From NCBI GenBank assembly GCA_037176905.1, contig JBBBWG010024445.1:9420-73419 (forward strand): a stretch of 64,000 bases of DNA. Reading direction: 5' to 3'. Each line of letters opens with the position of its first letter. Position 1 is the stretch's first letter. The position numbers and the translations under genes were made by a program. Under the pieces are notes generated by a model that did no database searches, was not told the DNA's origin, and saw nothing but the letters and a program-made list of their open reading frames with translations. This DNA comes from Azolla pinnata. Lineage: Eukaryota > Streptophyta > Polypodiopsida > Salviniales > Salviniaceae. Positions 1-9,952 of the stretch are shown in pieces.

Positions 1-29
1 AGATTCCAGGAGCAAGATGAAGAGGATAA

Positions 30-70
30 GACACGTGGCAGATCGTAGGGAGGAGAAAAAGACACGTGGC
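30..70. promoter_or_regulatory. Pair of identical G-box/ABRE sites
   Basis: The ten bases GACACGTGGC occur at 30-39 and again at 61-70, 31 bp apart (about three helical turns). Each holds the ACGTG core of a G-box and the ACACGTGGC form of an ABA-response element, which plant bZIP and PIF-type bHLH proteins bind. They lie about 600 bp upstream of the start codon of the import receptor and so probably in its promoter. That this pair controls light or ABA response is inference. Confidence 0.55.
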
Positions 71-263
71 AATTTCCGGTAAATTAGAGAATAATGGTAA
101 ATATTATGCAACAATAATAAAATAATAAAAATAATATGCGAAGCGGAATAAACAAAAATGGGGGGAAAATAATTTTAATTCGATTTTGTTTTTTATTTAA
201 TTTAAATGATAAAACAGTAGTCCACGACTCCTCTGCATCACGAAAAACAGAGAACACACAGAA

Positions 264-295
<32 letters not shown>

Positions 296-334
296 AGAGA
301 CAGAGACAGGGACAGAGACGGAGACAGAGACGGG
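264..334 (+). repeat. (CGA)n and (GACAGA)n microsatellite in the TOC159-like leader
   Basis: About 33 bases of CGA repeat run into an imperfect GACAGA/GAGACA purine-rich tract. It probably lies in or just before the 5' untranslated leader of the import receptor. Two telo-box-like motifs (attagggttt at 335-344 and gtttagggttagg at 371-383) follow at once. A possible leader intron runs from a GTAAGC donor at 465 to a TTTTCCAG acceptor ending at 558. Confidence 0.6.
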
Positions 335-652
335 ATTAGGGTTTCGATCGTTTGTCTTGCGGGGCGTTCGGTTTAGGGTTAGGTTTCTGGAGCTTCTGTT
401 TCGTTGGGTGCCATCGTGTTCTTGCCCGGAGCTCCTCTTGTCCGCCATCGCTCTTCGGAACCTGGTAAGCTCCTGCTCCTCGCCTCTCCTCCTCCCATGA
501 CTTTCAAAGCGTTCTGAAGCTGTGCCCCTTTCTGTTTTTTGGATGACCTGTTTTCCAGACGCTTTGAAAAGAGAACTAATTTGTAGGAAAACAGCAATTT
601 AGAAGAAGAAGAAGAAGAAAAAAAAAAAGAGAAAAAAAACAGGAAGAGAACT

Positions 653-3600
653 ATGGATGTGGTCCCCTTCACCTCTGGTTACCTTCCTCAGGAGGAAGTG
701 GGAATGGGTTCTCTTTCTGGACATGTTCCCATGGGAGCACATACCTCATCGTCGGTTGATGGAACTAGAAGCAATAGCGAAGTTACGCCCCAAAATGATG
801 ATCCTTCCGGGGGCGTCGCACGATCAGGAGGTGGTTTTGTTGGTCCAGAAAGCCGTGGGGAGCTTTTGGATTCTGGATTTATAGCTATTCGTGCACGTGT
901 CTCTGATGATGTCGATGACGAGGATGAAGAGGAAGGAGTTGAAGGAGATGATGGAGAAGATGACGGAGACGAAGGTGACAATGAAGATGAAGATGACGAT
1001 GAGGTAAGCAATGAAAGCTATGATAGCGCTCTTGAGCGGATTGCTCTTGTTTCCACTCCAGATATAGCGAGCCCTGTGGGTTCCTTCACAGAGTTCATGT
1101 CATTTCCTGAAGCCAATTCCGGTAAGCTTAATCAATTGGATGGTGGCATGATCTCATCCGTAGATTCTTCGATAGTAAGAGCTATGCCTGTAGCTAAGCC
1201 TACAATTGAAGATGAAGATGACTCAGATGCTTCGAATAAAGTTGAAGATGAAGCGAATGTGATAGCCTCAGGCTTGGATTCTGTAGAAGAAGAAGAGGGA
1301 GACCATCTTTCTTATTCTGCACGAGGTTTTCCGATCAGAGGAGTAGAGTATGAGTCTGAAGATGCAGGTGCAGATGCGGATGTAGAAACGTCAAGCTTGG
1401 CAACATCTAAAAAGGAAAAAGAAAACATTGCAGCTAATAATATCAGCTCAAATTTGGAATGGTTGGAGGCCTCGGATGTGATTGATGGCCAAGAAAAGAG
1501 TAGTCTCCATGCAGAGGTAGATAATAGAGACGTTCACGTATCACCGGCTGTAAATGACCATGATCCCTTTGAGCAAGGTTCCAGTATTCCTGAGCAATTG
1601 GTTGATGCAAAAGACTCAACTAGTGAAGACACAGTGATTTTCAACACCTCAGATTCTATTGACCCTATCATCACCCATGGCGACACAGGTTCAACACCTA
1701 AGGGTAATCTCCATCCAGAAGTTACAAGTAGGGACGAGAAGAACTTTCTGAAGGATAGAGGATCAGAGACAAAATTGTCAGCAAGCCTTGTAGGGAACAC
1801 TGAAGATTCAAAGTATAAGGAAACTGAAGCTACAAGTATGCCTGTTATCACAAATGAAAGGAATGTAAATGAAGAGGAGCAGGAGGTACTAAGCTCTAAT
1901 GAACCAGAATGCCTAGATGCAGCGAGATATGTTGTCAGTATTGAAGAGAACAATGGAAAAGATGTTATTGAGGGTGGAAATGTGACCAAGGTTGGTGCTT
2001 GGAAAGGAGGGAATGAAGAGGCTATAGAAGATACAGATGATGCTTTTGAGACCGTAAAAGATAAAGAAGTGGGAGATGCCAAAGCTCATACTACCAACGA
2101 TAATGAGGATGGTGGTGATGATGATGACAATGATGATGAAGACGAAGATGATGATGATGATGATGATGATGAGCTTGAACATGAATTTGTCATGAAGGGT
2201 TCTTCTCTTATGGATACGTTTGTTAGTTCTATTTCATCTGAAGCTCGGGCGACTGATATGCCGTCATTGGGTGGTGCAGGACCTTCTCTCCCTATTCGAC
2301 CTGCTGGGCTAGGGCGCTCCATGCCTTCTCTAGATCATGCACCCCGGTCTCTATTACAACAACGTAGCACTGGATTATCATCCATGCCCTTATCAACAAC
2401 AGATAATGAACAGAGAGAATCGAATGAAGAAATTTGTGAGGCTCAGGATGATGTTCAAAAGAAGCTTCAGATGATTCGTGTTAAATTCTTGAGATTAGCT
2501 CATCGGCTGGGACAATCAGCAAGCAATGTTGTAGTTGCTCAGGTCCTGTATAGGTTGGGATTAGCCGAACAACTTCGTAGAGGTCAAAGCAGTGGTAGAG
2601 GAGGGGGAGCGTTTAGTTTTGAACGAGCTAGTGCATTAGCGGAAGAACAAGAAGCAGCAGGACAAGATGATCTAGACTTTGGTTGCACTATTATGGTTCT
2701 TGGGAAGAGTGGTGTTGGGAAGAGTGCTACAATCAACTCTTTGTTTGATGAAAGTAAATCTGTGACTAATGCATATAACCCCGCAACAAAGAAAGTTCAG
2801 ATAATTAGTGGTACGGTCCATGGGATAAAACTTAGGGTCATCGATACACCTGGTCTCCTAACTGCATTTGGTGATCAACGGCATAACGAAAAAATTATGT
2901 CATCGGTGAAGCGCTTTATCAAAAAATCACCTCCTGATATTGTGCTCTATTTTGATCGACTGGACATGCCATGTAGAGACTATGGAGATCTTCCTTTGCT
3001 TCGGACTATCACTGCTACGTTTGGTGCAGCTGTGTGGTTTAATGCTATCGTAGTCCTTACGCATGCTTCCTCAGCTCCTCCAGATGGTGCCAATGGTGTT
3101 CCTGTAAGCTATGAGATTTTTGTTGCTCAGCGTTCTCATGTGGTGCAGCAAACCATTAGGCAAGCAGCCGGTGACATGCGCCTTATGAATCCTGTCTCTT
3201 TGGTTGAAAATCATTCAGCATGCAGAAGAAACCGAGCTGGACAATTTGTATTGCCCAACGGTCATGTTTGGAAACCACAGCTTTTGCTTCTCTGTTTTGC
3301 CTCAAAGATCTTAGCGGAAGCTAATTCTTTTCTGAAATTACAAGAGCATAGCCCAATTAAGCCATTTGGTGCACGATCGCGAGTGCCCCCTCTTCCTTTC
3401 TTACTTTCATCTTTGCTTCAGTCTCGTGCCCAGCTGAAGCTTCCAGACGAGCAGGTGGATGATGATGAGGTGTCTGATTCAGATGAAGAAAGTGAGTCAG
3501 ATGATGAAGAAGACTTTGATGACTTGCCACCTTTCAGACGTCTGACTAAGGCAGAACTTGCACTCTTGGATAAGGAACAGAGGAAGATCTATCAAGAAGA

Positions 3601-4576
3601 GCTAGAATACAGAGAGAAGCTCTTTATGAAGAAGCAACTGAAAGAGGAACGGCTGAGGAAAAGGGAATTAAAGAAGAGACTGGGGGCTCTTCAAAAGGAA
3701 GTGCCAGACTCGGTCGAGGAGCTCGAGGAAGAGGAGAATGCATCAGGTGCAGTTGCTGTTCCGATGCCTGATATGACGTTACCTCCGTCTTTTGATTCTG
3801 ACAATCCTAGTTATAGATATCGCTATCTAGACACAGCAAATGAATGGCTTGTGCGGCCTGTATTAGAGACTCATGGTTGGGATCATGATTGTGGATATGA
3901 TGGGCTTAATATCGAGAAAACTTTTGTGATCTCCAAGAAGATACCTGCTTCCTTGTCAGGTCAACTTACAAAGGACAAGAAGGAGAGTACTGTGCAAATG
4001 GAAGGTAATGCAGCTTTTAAGAATGGGAATGGTAAGGTCACTTTGGCTGGTGTTGATATACAAACTATTGGAAAGGATTTGGCTTATACTCTGCGTGGTG
4101 AGACCAGGTTTGATAATTTCAAGAAAAATCGAACGTCATGTGGTCTAGCAGTGACGTTGTTGGGTGATGCTATATCAGCTGGTATGAAGCTAGAAGATAA
4201 GCTTACAATTGGAAAGGTGTGCAAGCTAGTTGTGAATGGTGGAGCTATGACGGGACGAGGAGATGTGGCATACGGGGGTAGCTTAGAAGCTTCTCTTAAG
4301 GATAAAGATTACCCCATTGAGCAGACATTCTCTACTTTAGGGCTTTCTCTGATGAATTGGCATGGTGATCTTGCAGTCGGTGGGAACTTGCAAATACAAT
4401 TCAAGTTGGGTCACACATTGGTGGGTACCCGTGCTAATTTGAACAACAGAGGAACTGGACAAATAACTATTCGAGCCAATAGTTCCGAGCAAGTGCAGAT
4501 GGCTTTAATAGCATTGGTACCTTTGTTGCGCACATGCTTGAGAAAAGTTTTGAGTTCTGGTGAAGCCATGCAGTAA
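653..4576 (+). CDS. TOC159-family chloroplast protein import receptor (Toc132/Toc120/Toc159-like)
   Basis: A single exon of 1307 codons. It encodes the outer-envelope GTPase receptor that recognises transit peptides of chloroplast preproteins and works with Toc34 and the Toc75 channel. The three family parts are visible. Residues 1 to about 600 form a very acidic A domain, with Asp/Glu runs near 85-120 and 487-510. The G domain starts near 670, with the P-loop GKSGVGKS at 684-691, DTPG at 731-734 and the G4-like TH at 803-804. The C-terminal membrane-anchoring M domain runs from about 980 to 1307, after a charged coiled stretch around 960-1040. The length is close to Toc132/Toc120 and below Toc159; I cannot decide which subclass. 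ATG at 653 is the first in-frame start and follows a purine-rich leader. There are no frameshifts or missing GTPase motifs. Confidence 0.95.
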   Translation: MDVVPFTSGYLPQEEVGMGSLSGHVPMGAHTSSSVDGTRSNSEVTPQNDDPSGGVARSGGGFVGPESRGELLDSGFIAIRARVSDDVDDEDEEEGVEGDDGEDDGDEGDNEDEDDDEVSNESYDSALERIALVSTPDIASPVGSFTEFMSFPEANSGKLNQLDGGMISSVDSSIVRAMPVAKPTIEDEDDSDASNKVEDEANVIASGLDSVEEEEGDHLSYSARGFPIRGVEYESEDAGADADVETSSLATSKKEKENIAANNISSNLEWLEASDVIDGQEKSSLHAEVDNRDVHVSPAVNDHDPFEQGSSIPEQLVDAKDSTSEDTVIFNTSDSIDPIITHGDTGSTPKGNLHPEVTSRDEKNFLKDRGSETKLSASLVGNTEDSKYKETEATSMPVITNERNVNEEEQEVLSSNEPECLDAARYVVSIEENNGKDVIEGGNVTKVGAWKGGNEEAIEDTDDAFETVKDKEVGDAKAHTTNDNEDGGDDDDNDDEDEDDDDDDDDELEHEFVMKGSSLMDTFVSSISSEARATDMPSLGGAGPSLPIRPAGLGRSMPSLDHAPRSLLQQRSTGLSSMPLSTTDNEQRESNEEICEAQDDVQKKLQMIRVKFLRLAHRLGQSASNVVVAQVLYRLGLAEQLRRGQSSGRGGGAFSFERASALAEEQEAAGQDDLDFGCTIMVLGKSGVGKSATINSLFDESKSVTNAYNPATKKVQIISGTVHGIKLRVIDTPGLLTAFGDQRHNEKIMSSVKRFIKKSPPDIVLYFDRLDMPCRDYGDLPLLRTITATFGAAVWFNAIVVLTHASSAPPDGANGVPVSYEIFVAQRSHVVQQTIRQAAGDMRLMNPVSLVENHSACRRNRAGQFVLPNGHVWKPQLLLLCFASKILAEANSFLKLQEHSPIKPFGARSRVPPLPFLLSSLLQSRAQLKLPDEQVDDDEVSDSDEESESDDEEDFDDLPPFRRLTKAELALLDKEQRKIYQEELEYREKLFMKKQLKEERLRKRELKKRLGALQKEVPDSVEELEEEENASGAVAVPMPDMTLPPSFDSDNPSYRYRYLDTANEWLVRPVLETHGWDHDCGYDGLNIEKTFVISKKIPASLSGQLTKDKKESTVQMEGNAAFKNGNGKVTLAGVDIQTIGKDLAYTLRGETRFDNFKKNRTSCGLAVTLLGDAISAGMKLEDKLTIGKVCKLVVNGGAMTGRGDVAYGGSLEASLKDKDYPIEQTFSTLGLSLMNWHGDLAVGGNLQIQFKLGHTLVGTRANLNNRGTGQITIRANSSEQVQMALIALVPLLRTCLRKVLSSGEAMQ

Positions 4577-6085
4577 CTGCTATTCTAGCAATGATCTGAA
4601 ATGCTCAGTGAAACAGCAAAGTTCATAGCACATTCATTGAACCGGAAGAGGAAAAAGTTCGATAGCGACACAAAGTCGGTGAAAGAGGAAAGCTTTCTTG
4701 TAGCAGACATTCATGAACATTTTTGCTCAGGCAAATTTTTTATCGTAGGGGTCATTTTATGAAAGTTTTGAGGTTTAGGTAATATGCTAATTTTTAGTAA
4801 AATTATTTTTCCTTTTAAGAGTATAAAAATGGAGAGAGTTTCCTTGAAATGGATATATGAACTGTTTCTCAGCTCCAAATGAAAATTTATTTATTGGCCC
4901 TGAAGAAATGGATATGCTAGAAATCTCAAGGATGTCAGGAAATGTAAAAGCCAGATTTTCATCGATGGAAAGGAGCTGTTGGTTCTCTCCTTGAATACCA
5001 TGATATTGTCTGCTTTGTTTTACAAGAATCTAAATGCAGATTTTTGTCCGAATTCTGTGGATGAATCAATGACCCAAGCAGTCTCCTTTCATGTTGAAGA
5101 TAACCGAGTATGGAACTATCGAGAACAGTCGTACTCATAGGGGATTGAAAACAATTGGATTTAATATTTGCTTTTTGGCGGTAGCTAAATTTGAACAGAT
5201 GAAAGAGTTAGCAGTTCCAAATTTGCTTGGAAAGCCTGTGAAAATTTTTAAGAGAAGTTGTATCTGTGAAAATGCTAATTTGTTGCATCTCTACAAACCA
5301 GAGCTGTTTGAAATTTGCAACAGTACAAACAAGAGCAAATTTAAGAATGTGTTGGAGTTATTGTTACGTTTAGGGTCTTTGACATGGATTCTAACTCATG
5401 ACTTTCAAGATGGTAGTAGCACGTTATTCATTCGTGTGAGGATTTGATTGCAATTTTTCTCATAAGATAACACAATACAACTGGCTCATATTTCTTGGAA
5501 CCCTGTACTAGTACATCATATTAGCTTCAGAAAAATCCAGGGCATCTATCTACCGACTTACAAGCTTGAAACTTTCGAGTCTTGACAAGGTGATGATGCC
5601 ATATACACTCGGTAGGTTCCATCAAAATCTGAACCGTTCAAATACTGCACATGAAGAGCAAACGCCAGTCAAATGTCCACTTGATGAGGTAAACCTGAGA
5701 GTAGTTTTGCGTTTTTTACAGTCCGCTCAGACTGCGAGGCAGTCAATTCAATGTAGATAACAACACACCAAACTGTGAAACCAGTTTAGCGAGTCAGTGG
5801 TACACCTCAAGATCTCTTTACCAGTTTTGCGTTTTTTTCAACTAGTTTAATGGTAGATTTTACTGTTATGTTTACTATATACTTCAACCGGTTTGAGCTT
5901 GACAGGCTAAGGAAAGAGATTGGCTTGATATTTCTGGAAGGGTTGCTTCAGAGGCTTAGCAGCTTGGCTGGAGCCTAACAGCAGCTCGCCTTAGAAAACG
6001 GTTTTTACTGTTTGTTTAACCATTTTGTTGACTGCGAGTTTGTGTGTGTTTAACCGGTTTGAATTGAACGGATCTGAGCTTCAAA

Positions 6086-6305
6086 ACAGGTCGACACTTA
6101 AGAAAGGATGTCGGCTTGAAATGTTTCCAGCCATGACCGATTTGGCTCAGGTTTACCATTGTCAGACACCTTCCAGAGGTATGTGGTTTCCTGTCACAGG
6201 TTAACATTTAAGAAAGGATGTCGGCTTGAAATGTTTCCGGCCATGACCGATTTGGCTCAGGTTTACCATTGTCAGACACCTTCCAGAGGTATGTGGTTTC
6301 CCTTT
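6086..6305. repeat. Near-perfect 110-bp tandem duplication
   Basis: The segment beginning ACAGGT and containing AAGAAAGGATGTCGGC occurs twice, with AGAAAGGATG at 6101 and 6211 (period 110 bp). After the first bases the two copies differ by only one or two positions up to the shared end GTATGTGGTTTCC, so the duplication is recent. Confidence 0.85.
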
Positions 6306-6495
6306 CACAAATTGTCAACACTGATGGAACAGTGGAAGGATGTAGATTTTGGGTGTGGCTCCCAAAGGGTTTTGATGGAATCAGTCAGTCAATTTTGGAA
6401 ATCGCCCACAATTGTTGCAGTTGAAGATAGCATTGCCTCAACTGCCAAATGAGGGGATAAATTTCTATTGAGAAGCTGCCAAAAACATATAGAAT

Positions 6496-6753
6496 CCAAT
6501 AACATTCCTTCTAAAGATGGCATGGAAGAAGATGTCTCTGTAGGCTTTACTTCAGTGGTAAAAAAGCCCACTAAACAAGCAAAGATCCAGAAAAAACTGC
6601 CAATTTTTGCAAAAGCTGAAGTTCTAGGTCCAACAATATTCCTTCTAAAGATGGCATGGAAGAAGATGTTTCTGTGGGCTGACTTCAGTGTAAAAAAAAG
6701 CCCACTAAACAAGCAAAGATCCAGAAAGAAGCTACCAATTTTCGCAAAAGGCT
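6496..6753. repeat. 134-bp tandem duplication upstream of the PPR gene
   Basis: The block starting CCAAYAAYATTCCTTC is present at 6496-6629 and again at 6630-6753. Both copies contain AAGATGGCATGGAAGAAGATG, split here only by its position, and end near GCAAAAG. They differ at roughly a tenth of positions, so this duplication is older than the one at 6086. The second copy ends about 35 bp before the PPR start codon, so it may be part of its leader or promoter. Confidence 0.8.
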
Positions 6754-6787
6754 GATTCAGAAGTTTTTTTAGTGATGTGGCTTGGCC

Positions 6788-9700
6788 ATGGTTTGCTGCT
6801 GGAATGACTGGTCATGGAATGGGCACATAAGGAACCAGGTTTCCCCACAACATGCCCTTGCTCTCTACTACAATGCCTTGCAAAATCTTCCTCCCCCGCG
6901 CCTGAATCGTTACGCATTCGTTGCATTGTTGAAGGCATGCGGAAAGCTGCGAGACGTCGCGGGAGGCGCTGGAATACACGCGGAGATCGCGAGGATGGGA
7001 TCGCTGGAAGGAGACTTGCATGTGTCTAGCAGCTTGATTCGCATGTACGGCGATTGCTGCGGATCGCTCGGCAAAGCGCGCGAGGTCTTCGACGGCCTCC
7101 CGCGGAGGAACGTGGTGACATGGAACACGCTCATCTCCACGTATGCGAGTCGTGGAGATGCCGAGAGAGCCCTCCGCTGCTTCTTCGAAGAGATGCAACT
7201 TTGCGATGATGATGATGATGATGCATCGTCTCCCGATGCCGTCACGTTCGTGTGCTGCATGAAGGCTTGCGGAAGCATAAGAGCGATCGACGAAGCGAAG
7301 AGATTGCACGATGAGATCACGAGGAAAGGAGTTCTTGAAGAAGAAGAAGAAGAAGAAGAAGATGGTGATGATGATGATGCGATCGTGGGCCGAGCGATGG
7401 TGGATATGTATGCGAAGATGGGCTCGATCTCCGAGGCGCGACAAGTGTTTGAGAAGCTCCCGCGCCGAGACGTCATCTCGTGGACGGCGCTGATCGGGGG
7501 CTATTCGGAGCTCGGAGATGCTCGGAGCGCGCTCGGGCTCTACAGGCGAATGCGAACCCGCGGCGTGAATCCGAATGCGGTGACGTTGCTCTGCATCTTG
7601 AAAGCATGCGGCGGGAGTCTGCTGGAAGACGAAGGCCGAGAAGTGCACGCGGAGATCGCGAAAGCGGGCTTGCCGCTCGGAGCCCACGGGGCGCTCGCAA
7701 ACACGCTCGTGGACATGTACGCGAGGCTGGGATCGCTCGCCGAAGCGCGATCGCTGCTAGACACGCTCCGCGATCGCGACGTCGTGACTTGGACCGCTCT
7801 GATCGCGGGGTACGTGGAACACGGGCAAGGCGCGAAGGCGCTGGAATGCTTGGAAGAACTCGTGCGGGATGGGAGCCGCGTCGCCGCGCCCAACGCGTTC
7901 ACGCTCGCTTGTTGCTCGAGAGCTTGCGGCAGCATCGGCGACTTGCAGAGAGGGCAGGCGATTCACGCGGAGCTCGAGCGCCGAGGATCGCTTCGATCCG
8001 ATTCTTCTGCTTGTGCTTCTGCTTGTGCTTCTGTTTCTTCTGCTTGTGCTGCGCTCGTCGGGAGCGCGTTGATCGGCATGTATTTCGACTGCGCCGACGT
8101 AGCGAAAGCGCGGGAAGTGTTCCTGCGGCTGCGACTGCGACGCCGCGCAACCCCGAATTCTCCCCCGGGAAGCAATCCGGCGCTGTGGAATGCTCTGATC
8201 TCGGGGTACAACAGGAGCGGGTGCTACGAGGAAGCTCGCGCGGCTTTCCGTCAGATGGAGGAAGAAGAAGAGGGTGGCCTGGTGCCAGATAGTTCGACAT
8301 ATGTTTGCGTCATCGGAGCGTGTAGCGCGATCGGGGATCTGGAGACAGGCTCCAGAGTTCACGCGCAGATCCAACTGCGGGGGCTTCTAGCGGAAGGAGA
8401 CGCGGCGATCGGCAACGCGTTGATGGACATGTACGCGAGGAATCGGCGCGCGGCGGAAGCTCGGCGGATCTTTCATCTTGAGCTGCAAGCTCCAGACGTG
8501 GTCTCGTGGACGGCTCTCCTCCGCAGCTTCGCCGACGAGGGGCGATTCGGAGAGTCGCTGAGGTGCCTCGATCGCATGCGCAAGCTGGGGATCGATCCCG
8601 ACGCTCCGGCTCTGGCCTGCGCTCTGAACGCTTGCGGCGGCGGCGGGCTCGCGGAGGACGGCTTCCGGATCCACTCCGAGATCGAAGCGAGAGGCCTCGT
8701 GCTTCTTGGCGACGGCGCCTGGATCGGCGGCGCCCTGGTGAGCATGTACGCCGACTGCGGCTTGCTCCCCGAGGCGCGGGGAGCGTTGGATGCGCTCCCG
8801 GCGCGCGATCGCGCCGCGTCGACGGCCCTGATCGCATCGTACGCGTGCTTCTCCTCCGAGCTCCTGACGACGACGACGACGACGGCAGACGGGGGGATCG
8901 TTTCCGCGGATACTGTCGCGATCGTCTGCGCGCTCAAGGCCTGTTACTGTCGCCGCCGCCGTCGTCAGCGGAGCCCGATGATGAAGAAGGGCATGGAGAT
9001 CCACGGCGATCTGCTCAAGATAGGCGCGCCGCGGGATTGCAAGCTCGTCGCGAACGCGGTGCTGAGCCTGTATGCCAGGTCTGCTTCCGCCGCTTCGGCT
9101 CGCGAGCTGCGGAAACTGTTCGACGACGATCTGCCCCTCAGAGACCTGGTGTCGTGGAACGTTCTGATCGCCGGGTACGCGGAGCGCGGGGAGTGCGACG
9201 CGGCCCTCGCGTGCTTCGACAGCTTGCAGGGCGCAGATCTCTCGCCAGACGACGCAACCTATGTTTCGGTGCTCGGAGTCTGCGCCATCTCCTCCGCCGT
9301 AAAAAAGGGCCACGCATTCCACGCCCAGATCGCGCAGAAGGGCCTCGCGGACACGCACCCCGCCGTCGCCAACAGCTTGATCAACATGTACGCAAAGTGC
9401 GGCATGATCCGCGCCGCGCATCACATGCTCCTCCTCGATCTCCGGAGCGGAGACGGAGATGTAATCGCGTGGAACACGGTCTTGAAAGGATACGCAGCGT
9501 CTGGAGACTGTAACGCCGCGTTTGATCTCTACGCCACCGTCGCCGAGCAGAGGAAGCTGGAGCCGGATCGCATCACGTTCGTAATACTTCTCAACGCTTG
9601 CGCTCGCAGTTGCCTGTGTGCGGAGAGCGGCGCGTATTTCGCCGCCATGAGAGAAGGCTACGGAATCGTCCCCGCCGCCGATCACCAGAGCTGCTTGATC

Positions 9701-9952
9701 GCGGCACTCGCCCAGGCGGGGCAGCTCGAAGCTGCGTTGCGAATGATCGAGGAGTTCGGACTCGGTTCGAATGCCGTCGTGTGGCATCTGCTGCTAGGAC
9801 TGTGCAGGAGCTCGGGGAATCTGCGGCTTGGCAGGCTCGCGTTCGAGCGAGCTCTCCGCCTCGACAAGAACGATTCAGCGGCTTACGTGCTGATGTCTCA
9901 TATCTGCGGCCAAACATCGTCGCAAGCTCCGAGGGATCCTCCTTCGGCATAA
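6788..9952 (+). CDS. PLS-class pentatricopeptide repeat (PPR) protein ending in a short E-type domain
   Basis: An intronless gene of about 1054 codons from the first ATG (the open frame begins slightly earlier at a TTG). PPR proteins bind organelle RNA, mostly in mitochondria or plastids, and act in editing, splicing or stability. Repeated P-L-S triplets of about 100 residues fill the protein; anchors such as VVTWNTLISTY, VDMYAKMG and LKACG recur throughout. The C-terminus (about 990-1040, VVWHLLLGLC to YVLMSHICG) looks like an E1 motif. No E2 or DYW deaminase domain follows, so any editing role would need a partner. The repeats start near residue 20, leaving no clear transit peptide; an unseen 5' exon is possible. 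The gene is much richer in GC than its surroundings and carries in-frame simple repeats (Asp run near 7207-7224, Glu run near 7336-7360, a Cys/Ser/Ala tract at 8005-8050). Confidence 0.9.
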   Translation: MVCCWNDWSWNGHIRNQVSPQHALALYYNALQNLPPPRLNRYAFVALLKACGKLRDVAGGAGIHAEIARMGSLEGDLHVSSSLIRMYGDCCGSLGKAREVFDGLPRRNVVTWNTLISTYASRGDAERALRCFFEEMQLCDDDDDDASSPDAVTFVCCMKACGSIRAIDEAKRLHDEITRKGVLEEEEEEEEDGDDDDAIVGRAMVDMYAKMGSISEARQVFEKLPRRDVISWTALIGGYSELGDARSALGLYRRMRTRGVNPNAVTLLCILKACGGSLLEDEGREVHAEIAKAGLPLGAHGALANTLVDMYARLGSLAEARSLLDTLRDRDVVTWTALIAGYVEHGQGAKALECLEELVRDGSRVAAPNAFTLACCSRACGSIGDLQRGQAIHAELERRGSLRSDSSACASACASVSSACAALVGSALIGMYFDCADVAKAREVFLRLRLRRRATPNSPPGSNPALWNALISGYNRSGCYEEARAAFRQMEEEEEGGLVPDSSTYVCVIGACSAIGDLETGSRVHAQIQLRGLLAEGDAAIGNALMDMYARNRRAAEARRIFHLELQAPDVVSWTALLRSFADEGRFGESLRCLDRMRKLGIDPDAPALACALNACGGGGLAEDGFRIHSEIEARGLVLLGDGAWIGGALVSMYADCGLLPEARGALDALPARDRAASTALIASYACFSSELLTTTTTTADGGIVSADTVAIVCALKACYCRRRRRQRSPMMKKGMEIHGDLLKIGAPRDCKLVANAVLSLYARSASAASARELRKLFDDDLPLRDLVSWNVLIAGYAERGECDAALACFDSLQGADLSPDDATYVSVLGVCAISSAVKKGHAFHAQIAQKGLADTHPAVANSLINMYAKCGMIRAAHHMLLLDLRSGDGDVIAWNTVLKGYAASGDCNAAFDLYATVAEQRKLEPDRITFVILLNACARSCLCAESGAYFAAMREGYGIVPAADHQSCLIAALAQAGQLEAALRMIEEFGLGSNAVVWHLLLGLCRSSGNLRLGRLAFERALRLDKNDSAAYVLMSHICGQTSSQAPRDPPSA

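Larger units (their letters stand above)
4577..6787. other. Intergenic: receptor 3' end and PPR upstream region
   Basis: I find no convincing gene here. The first few hundred bases are AT-rich and should hold the 3' UTR of the import receptor. Short open frames (5091-5447, 5566-5760) have no recognisable content. The right half contains two local tandem duplications, listed separately, ending at the PPR start. Confidence 0.5.

Noticed and set aside
6812-9787. Many long antisense and out-of-frame reading frames over the PPR gene
   Set aside because: They are a side effect of high GC content; only the plus frame has PPR motifs.
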